A stretch of 64,000 nt of DNA, taken from Streptomyces sp. NBC_00464. Lineage in GTDB: Bacteria > Actinomycetota > Actinomycetes > Streptomycetales > Streptomycetaceae. Below the pieces are notes generated by a model. The model had not been told where the DNA came from, did no database searches, and saw nothing but the letters and a program-made list of their open reading frames with translations. Location: the NCBI RefSeq assembly GCF_036013915.1, contig NZ_CP107899.1, forward strand, positions 3,968,001 through 4,032,000, read 5' to 3'. Shown one piece after another: positions 36,372 to 43,820 of this stretch. Made by a program: the position numbers and the translations under genes. The first letter of the stretch is position 1. Each line of letters starts with the position of its first letter.

Positions 36372-37223
36372 ATGCCGAAGCGCAGCATGCTCGAAGACGA
36401 TCCGCTGGAGGACTTCGACCGGCGTGAGGTGACCGTCGACGACGTCACGAAGGTGGTGCACGTGGCGGGGCGGGGACCCGCGGTGATCGTCATGCCGGAG
36501 ATGCCGGGGATCAGTCCGCATGTCGCCCGGTTCGCCCGCTGGGTCCGCGACGCGGGTTTCGCCGTCTACATGCCGTCGCTGTTCGGCCGTGACGGTGCGG
36601 TGGCGGGTGCCGAGGAGGGGAAGGAGGTCTTCCGGCGGGCATGCGTCAGCTCCGAGTTCCGCGCCTTCGCTGCCGCCGCTGAAGCCACCACCGCCACTGC
36701 CGCCGCCGATCGGCCGAGTCCGGTGACCGGCTGGCTCCGGTCGTTGGCGAGGCTGGCGCACGAGGAGCGCGGTGGTCCGGGCGTCGGCGCGATCGGGATG
36801 TGCTTCACCGGCAACTTCGCGCTCACGATGATGCTCGAACCCGCGATGCTCGCGCCGGTCCTGGCCCAGCCGTCGCTGCCGTTGGACGATCCCGCGGGGC
36901 TGGACATCACGCCCGCCGAGATCACCGACGTGCGGCGACGCCTGGACCGGGACGACCTGACCGTCCTGGCCTACCGCTTCCAGGGCGACCGGTTCTGCCG
37001 GGCCCAACGGTTCGCGGCGTACGCCGAGGCGCTCGGCGACCGTTTCGTGGCCCGCACACTCCCCGACAGTGCGGCCGCCCAGGACGTGCCACCGTTCTTC
37101 GAACAGTTCGTGGCATCCCCGCACAGCGTGGTGACCGCACATCTGATCGACGAGGCGGACCAGCCGACGATGGCCGCGCGCGACGAGATCCTGGCGTTCT
37201 TCGCGCAGCGGCTCGCCGTGTGA
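36372..37223 (+). CDS. Dienelactone hydrolase family protein
   Basis: A 283-residue alpha/beta hydrolase with the Cys nucleophile elbow GMCFTGN, as in dienelactone hydrolases, and a late PHSVVTAHL region for the histidine. An Ala/Thr-rich insert lies near residues 98-115. The true substrate is not inferable. It is under likely control of the divergent GlxA-type regulator. Confidence 0.85.
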   Translation: MPKRSMLEDDPLEDFDRREVTVDDVTKVVHVAGRGPAVIVMPEMPGISPHVARFARWVRDAGFAVYMPSLFGRDGAVAGAEEGKEVFRRACVSSEFRAFAAAAEATTATAAADRPSPVTGWLRSLARLAHEERGGPGVGAIGMCFTGNFALTMMLEPAMLAPVLAQPSLPLDDPAGLDITPAEITDVRRRLDRDDLTVLAYRFQGDRFCRAQRFAAYAEALGDRFVARTLPDSAAAQDVPPFFEQFVASPHSVVTAHLIDEADQPTMAARDEILAFFAQRLAV

Positions 37224-37327
37224 GCGGCGGCGGGGCCGGGGGCTGCCGGAACGGAACGGGACGCGCGGACATCCCGCCCGGACGATGAGCCATGGTCGCG
37301 GACTGCCGGCGCGGCCACGCTGGTGGC

Positions 37328-37430
37328 ATGACACAGACGGACGCGACACGTACGGACACGATGAACACCGTGCTGGTGACCGGCGGCACCGGCAAGACCG
37401 GCCGTAGGACGGTGGCCCGGCTCCGCGAGC
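37328..37430 (+). pseudogene. N-terminal fragment of an NAD(P)H-binding (NmrA/SDR) protein
   Basis: The start MTQTDATRTDTMNTVLVTGG and the nucleotide-binding TGGTGKTGRRTVARL are perfect for an atypical SDR, but homology stops after about 33 residues. It then runs into the antisense of an AraC-type cupin fragment. The rest of the gene is absent. Confidence 0.72.
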
Positions 37431-37453
37431 TTCCGCACGCCCGTCGCCGTTCT

Positions 37454-37585
37454 GTCCGCCGGGTCGTCGGCGAAGCGGAACGGTGCGGGCCCCCGGACGA
37501 TCGCGGCCTCCCCGAGCGCCACGTGCCGCGCCTCCCCGGTCTCCGGCACGATCCATCCGGCGCCGCGCAGCGGGACGACAGGGCC
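37454..37585 (-). pseudogene. Internal cupin fragment of an AraC-family regulator
   Basis: On the minus strand, PLRGAGWIVPETGEARHV and LGEAAIVRGPAPFRFADD match the N-terminal cupin sensor of AraC regulators. Only about 45 residues remain; there is no helix-turn-helix and no start or stop belonging to it. AraC genes commonly lie divergent from SDR genes, so this may be the relic of such a pair. Confidence 0.62.
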
Positions 37586-37595
37586 AGGTGTGGCC

Positions 37596-37778
37596 CCCTG
37601 CGAGCAGCTCCGGCTGGCACCGGGAGAGACCCTGCGCTTCGGCCGGAAGGCATCCACCGGCCCACAACCCCTGCTGACCATCGCGCACGACGGCGTCTCG
37701 CGTTCCGCGGGGGAGATCACCGCGACGGACACCTACTGGGCGCTCAGCAACTTCAGCCGCACGGCGACCTACTCCTGA
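37596..37778 (+). pseudogene. FHA-domain protein fragment
   Basis: CEQLRLAPGETLRFGRK, LTIAHDGVSRSAGEI and YWALSNFSRTATY are the R-x-S-x-H region strands of a forkhead-associated domain. About 60 residues remain; the 5' part is missing and the frame ends in a stop at 37778 right after the FHA strands. Confidence 0.6.
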
Positions 37779-37914
37779 CGTGTGGCTCCGAGGCGCGCCC
37801 GGACCCGGTACCGGCTGCCACACGATCTTGCGCGTGTGACAGCCGCTTGTACGATCATGGCGAGGAGAACGCTGCTCGCCCTGTTGAGCGTTCGGTCCGG
37901 ACCATGCTCGTTCG

Positions 37915-39309
37915 CTACGCCCGTCGGGCGGTGGCGGTGCCGGGCTCCTCGTGGATCGTGGCGTTTACCTCCTTGGCTGTCGACAGGTCCGAGAGCCGGC
38001 TGCCCAGATCGGCGTCGTCCCCCGCCCGCGCGCCGGAGGTCCGGTGGTCGGACCGGCTCGGTGCATGGCGCCCCAGCAGGAGGTTTCCGTTCGCTGTGAC
38101 ACTCCTGCCCGTGCTGTCGTATGGCGGTTCCCCGTGGACATGCCCATGGGAGCGGCGCACGGTGGAATTCGTCCTCCTGCGGTGACCGATGCCGAGCGCT
38201 CCGTCCCCGCCGCCTGCGGTGGGCAGGCCCTGAGTCGGGCCGAGGGGCTGCTGCCTCCCTCCGTCGCCACCGGCGGCTCGGCGGTTTCGCAGCCGCATGC
38301 CCAGGAAGAAGGCGGCTCCACACGCGATGAGTACGCTCGCGCCCGGCAGAAGGAGGTCCCTGAGCCCATGACCGGTGGCTGGAGAGTTGGCGACGCTCGT
38401 GGGCTCGACCGAACTCGGCGTTGCGGGGGTGGAGTTGTCTTCGGTTACGCCGGACGTCTCGACACGCGGAGCCCCGGGCGTGGTCCCGCGTTCCGTTGTG
38501 GGCCCGTGGCCCTTTGGCACCGTCGGTTTCGGGACGTCTGCGGCCACGGGTCCGTTCGTCCGGCCCGGAGCGGCGGGGGTGGCGGGCCCGGTGGTGTGCT
38601 TCGGGGCGGTGGACGCCACCGGTCCCGTGGTGTGCCGCGGAGTGGTGGAGTCCACCGGTCCCGTCGTCGGCTTCGGAGTGGCGGAGGGCTTCGAACTCGC
38701 TGTCGTGATGTCGAAGGACGTCACGATGTTGCTCTGGCCCGCCTTAAGGCTGCACGACGTGTCGGCAGAGAGCCACATGGTGCCGGACGCGTTCTTCGCG
38801 AGGATGTGGAGGGCGATGTTTCCTGTCGTGACAGTCGCCTTGCCCGGGTGGTCGAACGTGGGCGTGGTCACTTCGGCGGTTGCCCTGATCTTGAAGGGCC
38901 CGGACGAGGGCGCGGTGGTCCTGGTCATGCGGAACGGTGCCGGGATGTCCAGTTGCTTCCGCGGCGCGTCCACATGGGCCGATGCGTCCACTGTGCCCTC
39001 GACGGTCGACATGCCGGAGTCGGCGAGCCACTTCGTGACGCTTGCCTCCGCCGTCGCCACCGCCTGGACGGTGAGGGTTCTGCCCGGCCGTCCGACCACG
39101 ACCTCGTCCGGAAGGGCTGTGGTGATCTTCACCGTGAAGGAATGGGTGCCGGCCGCGAATGGCGTGCACGTGTAGCCGAATGTGCGTGAAAGTTGCTGCG
39201 CGGATGCCGTTCCGGCCCCGGCGACACACACCATCCCGCCTGCCACGACCAGCGCTGTTACGGTTCCTGAGAGGATCCTCATCCCTGACCTGCTGCACCT
39301 GGTACTCAT
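37915..39309 (-). CDS. DUF6801-type secreted surface protein
   Basis: The 464-residue product has a signal peptide (to about residue 38, ASA-QQ), a DUF6801-like beta domain (FGYTCTPFAAGTHSFTVKIT), a Thr/Pro/Gly-rich stalk with repeated TTGPV/HTTGP units, then SPATG, a membrane helix and RNRR. About 110 hydrophilic residues follow the helix, which is unusual for such proteins, and may be recently acquired by loss of a stop. The ATG at 39309 has GGAG upstream. Confidence 0.75.
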   Translation of the reverse strand: MSTRCSRSGMRILSGTVTALVVAGGMVCVAGAGTASAQQLSRTFGYTCTPFAAGTHSFTVKITTALPDEVVVGRPGRTLTVQAVATAEASVTKWLADSGMSTVEGTVDASAHVDAPRKQLDIPAPFRMTRTTAPSSGPFKIRATAEVTTPTFDHPGKATVTTGNIALHILAKNASGTMWLSADTSCSLKAGQSNIVTSFDITTASSKPSATPKPTTGPVDSTTPRHTTGPVASTAPKHTTGPATPAAPGRTNGPVAADVPKPTVPKGHGPTTERGTTPGAPRVETSGVTEDNSTPATPSSVEPTSVANSPATGHGLRDLLLPGASVLIACGAAFFLGMRLRNRRAAGGDGGRQQPLGPTQGLPTAGGGDGALGIGHRRRTNSTVRRSHGHVHGEPPYDSTGRSVTANGNLLLGRHAPSRSDHRTSGARAGDDADLGSRLSDLSTAKEVNATIHEEPGTATARRA

Positions 39310-39327
39310 GAGTCCGACTCCGACCAC

Positions 39328-39714
39328 TGTTCAGACATTCGACTACAGGACGACTCGCGTTTTCCCGAGGCGGGCATGCTGCTCGGATCATGAGCTCAGC
39401 GCCAGGTGTTCAGCGCCCGGGCGATTCTGTTCAGCGTGCCCATACCGTCTCTGACGAGACGCGGTATCGGCGCCCCTCGGTTCCTTGGGATGTCGACACG
39501 GACGACGGTATTCCGGAAGTCCGTGCCGACGCATATCGATCCGCATCGTACGGAGTGTGCTCCAGGGCACTGTTGATATCACGCCATGGGTAGGCGCGGC
39601 TGCCCGAATCACACATTACTGGCTCAGGGTTGTAAACCAACTGCCCTGTGCAATAAGGTGATGCGTTCCTGCGTCAGGATGTGCGGGCGCGAATGAACGA
39701 GGGGAAGAGGTCCG
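39328..39714. other. Intergenic region before the amyloid-motif pair
   Basis: No gene is recognised in these 387 bp, which are less GC-rich than the neighbours. The only likely functional element is the promoter at 39630-39659. Confidence 0.55.
39630..39659 (+). promoter_or_regulatory. Candidate promoter of the effector-NACHT operon
   Basis: TTGTAA (39630-39635) and TAAGGT (39654-39659) are separated by 18 bp, matching the housekeeping sigma factor pattern. Transcription would start about 50 bp before the TTG start codon. Confidence 0.45.
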
Positions 39715-40188
39715 TTGCCTGAAATCGACGCTCTGCTCGGCCAGATCGTGCCCGCTGTTCAAGCGGCGGTGAGTGCGTACGGCGTCGGAGTGCTGGCCCG
39801 GGTCGAGGACCGCGTGGTCGACCAGGCGGCCGGCGAGACGGCACGGCTTGGGCAACGGCTGCTCGACCGCATCCTGCGCCGCGACACCGACACCGCCCAG
39901 GTGGGGACGGCCGTAGCCGACCTGGTCGAGGCGGCTGGAGACCCGGATGCAGAGGGCGCGCTGCGTCTGCAGATCAGAAAGGTTCTGCAGGGCGACCGGT
40001 CGCTTGCTGCGGAGTTGGCATCGATGCTGCCCGCGGGCCCGGTTGTGCGGGCCGGCGGCGAGCGCAGTGTGGCGGTCGGCAGAGACAACCAGGGGATCAT
40101 CTCCACAGGAGACGGGGCGAGGAACTTTATGGCCAGTGAGCCTCGCACCGCGCCCGAAGGGCATGGCCCGCGCCGTGCCCACCCCTGA
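39715..40188 (+). CDS. Small helical protein with C-terminal amyloid-like motif, candidate effector
   Basis: Residues 1-108 of this 157-residue protein are predicted-helical by composition (repeated Ala/Leu/Val with Arg/Asp), starting PEIDALLGQIVPAVQAAVSA. Residues 118-138 carry SVAVGRDNQGIISTGDGARN. The next gene, which overlaps by 26 bp, has nearly the same motif at its N-terminus. A helical toxic domain plus a C-terminal amyloid motif is the plan of NLR-controlled, membrane-active effectors, so I propose that role. The TTG start is supported by GAGGGGAAGAGG. Confidence 0.7.
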   Translation: MPEIDALLGQIVPAVQAAVSAYGVGVLARVEDRVVDQAAGETARLGQRLLDRILRRDTDTAQVGTAVADLVEAAGDPDAEGALRLQIRKVLQGDRSLAAELASMLPAGPVVRAGGERSVAVGRDNQGIISTGDGARNFMASEPRTAPEGHGPRRAHP

Positions 40189-42400
40189 TCAGCCATCGAT
40201 CCTGGTCGAGCGCGACAACTCAGGCATCATCAGTACCGGCGACCGCGCCTTCAACATTCTCATCAACCTCCATGCCGGAGGGGACTCCGCTGCGGATGCG
40301 CTGGCCGAACTGACCCGTCGAATCGTGCTCGAAGCCCGAAACGAACGTAGCCCCGCCGAACAAGACCCGCTGACGAAAAAGGCCGATGAACTCACGGCCA
40401 GTGTCCTGTCGCGCTTGAGGCGTGAGGTGGAACAGTTGCGGCTGGAGGACCGGGACTCTCTGCCCGTGAGCTGGCGGCCGATTTCCTGGGACGAGCCCGG
40501 CAATGGGAGAGGCTCCCTCGAAACCCCGAATGGGATCAGGGGTGTCCCTCTGTCGGGCCTGGCTGGTCCACTGGGCAGGGCCACGAAGGAGTTCCGTTGG
40601 CTGATGGTGCTGGGTCGAGCAGGAGCAGGAAAGAGCGTCCTTGCCCTGCAATTCGCGAAGTCTCTTCTGGAGAAACGCTCTCGCGACCGAGACGGACCGG
40701 TGCCGGTGATCTTCAGTCTTGGATCATGGAATCCCGGCACCAGTACCCTTCGGAACTGGTTGATCGGTCGGCTGGAAAGAGACTATTCCTTTCTTGCCGC
40801 AATCGGTCCTGGACCCGAAGGTGACTCATGGGCCGCAGAGTTGGTCGACGGTGGGAACTACGTCCTGCCGATTCTTGACGGGTTCGACGAGATCGCCGCC
40901 GATGACGATCTGCGTGGAAAGGCGGTCACCGAGTTCAACAGCAGCAATCTGTCGCTGGTGGTCACCAGTCGCCGCGAAGCGATCGAAACTGTGAAGGACA
41001 AGAGCAATATCAAACCCTCCGCCGCTGCCATCGAGCTGATCGACCTCGGCCTGGACGACTCCGTCCGCTACCTGTACAGGGCCACCGGTACGTCTCCTGC
41101 CGATGGCACGGACGTTGCCCACCGCGTCGGGTGGCCCTACGTACTGCGCGAGTTGAGTCGCCGCCCTCACACCCGGGCCAGTCACGATCTCGCCACGGTG
41201 CTGGCCACGCCCCTGATGACCACACTCGCCCGGTTCGCCTATGAATCGAGGCTGCCCGGCCATGATCCGTCGGACTTGCTCGACAGTGAGAAGTTCGGTA
41301 CCCAGGACGCCCTTGAGAGGCATCTCCTGGACTTCTTCGTCCGAACCGCCTACGAGCGCCTCCTCGGCAGCAAGCCCACAAAAGGGGCGGAGGGACGGGT
41401 GCAGGCTCCCCGCTGGGACGTCGAGCGTGTCCGGCTTTGGCTCGGCTACCTCGCCGTGCATCTGACGAAGCTCGACACGTCCGACATCGAGTGGTGGCGG
41501 CTGGGCACCGCGATGAAGCTGCGTTGGGTTACGTTGCGGGTCGGCGTCACGATCGGAATCGCCTGCGGCCTCATGGCCGGGCTCGTGTACGGATCCGAGA
41601 CCGCAGTCGGCTACGGACTCCTGAACGGAATTGTGGCGGCAGGTATCACCGGCCTGACGAACGGCACCGCGATGGGGCTGACGTTCGGGCTCATGCACGG
41701 GTTCGTCACGAAGATGAAGGCGGGCGGGCCGATGTTCGAACCGTCGCGCGTGGAGATCAGGATTCACAGTTGGACGGACCTGGAGACGAGGACAAGACTC
41801 CGGGAGAACTTCCTTCCCAGAGCCAGGGGCGGACTCGCCGGCGGTCTCCTCTTCGGGCTCTTGTGGGCCGCGGGCGTCACCGCCTTCAACGTGTTCTTGG
41901 GCTTCCCCTGGTTCATGATCGCGCCGTTCGCGGGGCTGCTGCTCGTGACAGCGACCGGCCTGGGGCTCCTGCTGGGCCTCGTCGCTGCTCTCGGGGCCGG
42001 GTTCGAGACGGTCATCCCGAGAAAGGAACTCGACTCCCCGTCGGACCTGCTGGACACGAACCGTGCCACCGTGCTCAAACAGATCACCACCGTCGGGCTC
42101 GTGATCGGAGTCGGGTACGGAACCCTGTACGGGCTCTCGGCGAACAGCTTCTTCTCCGGGGTCCGGGTCGGACTCGTGGGCGGCTCCATGGTCGCGCTCG
42201 GGGTCGGCACGATGACCGCCTGGGGACGCTCAGTGGTCCTCGCCCGGATCTGGCTCCCCTTGACGGGGCGGCTGCCGAGGGACCTGGACGCCTTTCTGCG
42301 GGACGCCTACGCGCGGGGAGTTCTGCGCCGGGAAGGCGTGGTCTACCAGTTCCGCCACGCACGACTCCAGGAGCACCTGAGCAGCGCTCACGAGCGCTGA
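40163..42400 (+). CDS. NACHT-domain STAND NTPase with N-terminal amyloid-like motif and membrane C-terminus
   Basis: The 745-residue protein begins with a motif at 15-32 (VERDNSGIISTGDRAFNI), has a helical linker, then a NACHT domain with Walker A GRAGAGKS (151-158) and Walker B LPILDGFDEI (235-244). From about residue 440 it has Gly-rich hydrophobic segments, probably six to eight membrane helices, instead of repeat sensors. It ends VYQFRHARLQEHL. It probably senses a membrane or stress signal and activates the protein encoded just upstream. The ATG at 40163 was chosen; a GTG at 40175 is possible. Confidence 0.78.
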   Translation: MARAVPTPDQPSILVERDNSGIISTGDRAFNILINLHAGGDSAADALAELTRRIVLEARNERSPAEQDPLTKKADELTASVLSRLRREVEQLRLEDRDSLPVSWRPISWDEPGNGRGSLETPNGIRGVPLSGLAGPLGRATKEFRWLMVLGRAGAGKSVLALQFAKSLLEKRSRDRDGPVPVIFSLGSWNPGTSTLRNWLIGRLERDYSFLAAIGPGPEGDSWAAELVDGGNYVLPILDGFDEIAADDDLRGKAVTEFNSSNLSLVVTSRREAIETVKDKSNIKPSAAAIELIDLGLDDSVRYLYRATGTSPADGTDVAHRVGWPYVLRELSRRPHTRASHDLATVLATPLMTTLARFAYESRLPGHDPSDLLDSEKFGTQDALERHLLDFFVRTAYERLLGSKPTKGAEGRVQAPRWDVERVRLWLGYLAVHLTKLDTSDIEWWRLGTAMKLRWVTLRVGVTIGIACGLMAGLVYGSETAVGYGLLNGIVAAGITGLTNGTAMGLTFGLMHGFVTKMKAGGPMFEPSRVEIRIHSWTDLETRTRLRENFLPRARGGLAGGLLFGLLWAAGVTAFNVFLGFPWFMIAPFAGLLLVTATGLGLLLGLVAALGAGFETVIPRKELDSPSDLLDTNRATVLKQITTVGLVIGVGYGTLYGLSANSFFSGVRVGLVGGSMVALGVGTMTAWGRSVVLARIWLPLTGRLPRDLDAFLRDAYARGVLRREGVVYQFRHARLQEHLSSAHER

Positions 42401-42483
42401 GACTGTCGCGACGCCCGGTGGGCTCTTTCGCCGAACCGGCCGAAAGCCCGGGTACGACCCGTGTGAGGACTTCCGGTCGGCAC

Positions 42484-42666
42484 TCCGAGAACAGTGCGTG
42501 AACCGCTCTGCGCGGCGTGCCACCACTCGTCGAGCATCGCGCGGAACACCCCCTCCAGGGCGGCGTGCACGTCGAGAACTGTCGCCGGCGTCTGCGCGCG
42601 GAGCCGGTCGCCCGGATCGATCTCGAGTTTCTCGACCTCCAGCTCGCCCGAGCTGATGCCGGGCAG
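42484..42666 (-). pseudogene. Decayed copy of the pair-2 effector
   Basis: The segment ISSGELEVEKLEIDPGDRLR through AALEGVFRAMLDEWWHAAQS aligns closely with the protein encoded at 54096-54545 (ISSGELEVTELENSPADLLR ... AALDAEFRALLEEWWQDAQS). The N-terminal helical part and the C-terminal GPVLQGRD motif are both missing, and the frame continues into unrelated residues. The rest of 42401-43045 holds nothing recognised apart from the repeat listed at 43006. Confidence 0.75.
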
Positions 42667-43005
42667 CGCCTCCGGGCCCGCGTCCGTCAGGGTCCTGCCG
42701 GTATCCGTCCGAGCGCAGAGGGAGCCGATGGTCAGGATGCACCGGAGATGCGAGACGAGCATGCCGGGCTGCACCCGGACCCATGGGCGTCACCCGGCGC
42801 GATGCGGGGCAGCAGGAAAGCCCCTGACCATGGGCCTGGGGCTTTCCGGAATGTGAGTCGCGGCCGGCTCTTAAGCTGCGGGGAGGTCCGGTGGTGGGCG
42901 TACGTCCAGCAGGCTTCGTCGACCGTCAGGTCAGGAGCGTCGTGGAGAGGCGCGTGACGGGCGTGGTGCCGGTGCGGGGTCTCCCGCCCGGCCCACGAAG
43001 TGGTT

Positions 43006-43051
43006 TCCCACCGGGTTCAGGACGCGGCGCGTTCTCCCACCGGGTTCAGGA
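43006..43051. repeat. 17-bp perfect direct repeat at the 3' end of a secreted-protein gene
   Basis: TCCCACCGGGTTCAGGA occurs at 43006-43022 and 43035-43051. The second copy includes the stop codon of the secreted protein. It looks like a short tandem duplication of the gene end. Confidence 0.85.
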
Positions 43052-43390
43052 GAAGACGACCGAGCGGACGAGGAGCCGGTCCGAGGCGCCGCCTCCCGGG
43101 CGCAGGGTGTAGTAGGCGCCGCCCGAGCAGTCCTCGTCGAGGAAGACCGTCGCCGTGGCGTCGGTCCGGTTCTTCGGCGCGTAGGCGGCGGACCCCGGCT
43201 CGGATCCCGGTCCCTGGAGGTTGATGCACGTACCGCCGTCGGGGTCGTTCAGGAAGCCGACCGCCTCGTAGCCGTCGGAGGTCATGTACGTGTAGCGGAA
43301 CTGGCCTTCGGCGGCCAGGGCGGAGCCGGGGGTGGCGAGGAGCAGGAGGAGGGCGCCGGCCGATGCGGCCATGGCGGAGCGGAGACGCAT
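43046..43390 (-). CDS. Small secreted protein of unknown function
   Basis: The 114-residue product has a signal peptide (to about residue 26, GSALA-AE) and an approximately 88-residue mature domain with two cysteines, probably one disulfide. Residues are Gly/Asp/Tyr-rich (FRYTYMTSDGYEAVGF), a beta-rich look. I prefer the ATG at 43390, preceded by AAGGTG, over a GTG at 43402. No domain recognised. Confidence 0.72.
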   Translation of the reverse strand: MRLRSAMAASAGALLLLLATPGSALAAEGQFRYTYMTSDGYEAVGFLNDPDGGTCINLQGPGSEPGSAAYAPKNRTDATATVFLDEDCSGGAYYTLRPGGGASDRLLVRSVVFS

Positions 43391-43402
43391 GGGGGTGTTC
43401 AC

Positions 43403-43820
43403 CTTTTCGTGGGCGTAGGGAGATCAGGGCAAGCGTTGCCCGCGCCGCCTGTGAGGTAGGCCTTGCGTCGCCCGAACGAGGTGTGAGGAATCGTTCTTCC
43501 CGCGCATTCGGCCCTACGGGCTCCGCCTTGCCTCGAGCGCGCGGCGTGACCCCGATCCTCCGCGAGGACGGGACGGACGTGACGGACGGGACGCGGGGGG
43601 CCCGCTACTTCCCTGCGGGCCCGCCGCGTCCTGTTGCCCTGTGGGGCTCCGCAGTCCTGCCGGCCGGTGGGACTACCGTCCGTATGGCGTCTGATATCAC
43701 CCACAGCAGTCCATTGTCGCCCAGGAGAGTGCCCTCTTGCTGGGTGAGGCCGACGGCCGACGCGGTGATCATGTGGCTGCCCACGGCTGCGGCCCCGCCG
43801 GTCGCCCGCGATGCGACCGC
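43403..43820. other. Intergenic region, no gene recognised
   Basis: These 418 bp between a secreted-protein gene and a DD-carboxypeptidase gene show no convincing coding signal. A 55-codon open stretch at 43605-43772 on the minus strand has no ribosome binding site or known match. Confidence 0.5.

Noticed and set aside
37857..37990. Plus-strand start ATGGCGAGGAGAACG that looks like the beginning of a secreted protein
   Set aside because: After about ten residues it is simply antisense to the DUF6801 tail, and no signal peptide follows. It could be a further gene fragment but is too short to claim.
43605..43772. 55-codon minus-strand open frame behind the DD-carboxypeptidase gene
   Set aside because: No ribosome binding site, no match to any family I know, and no conserved feature; kept as non-coding.
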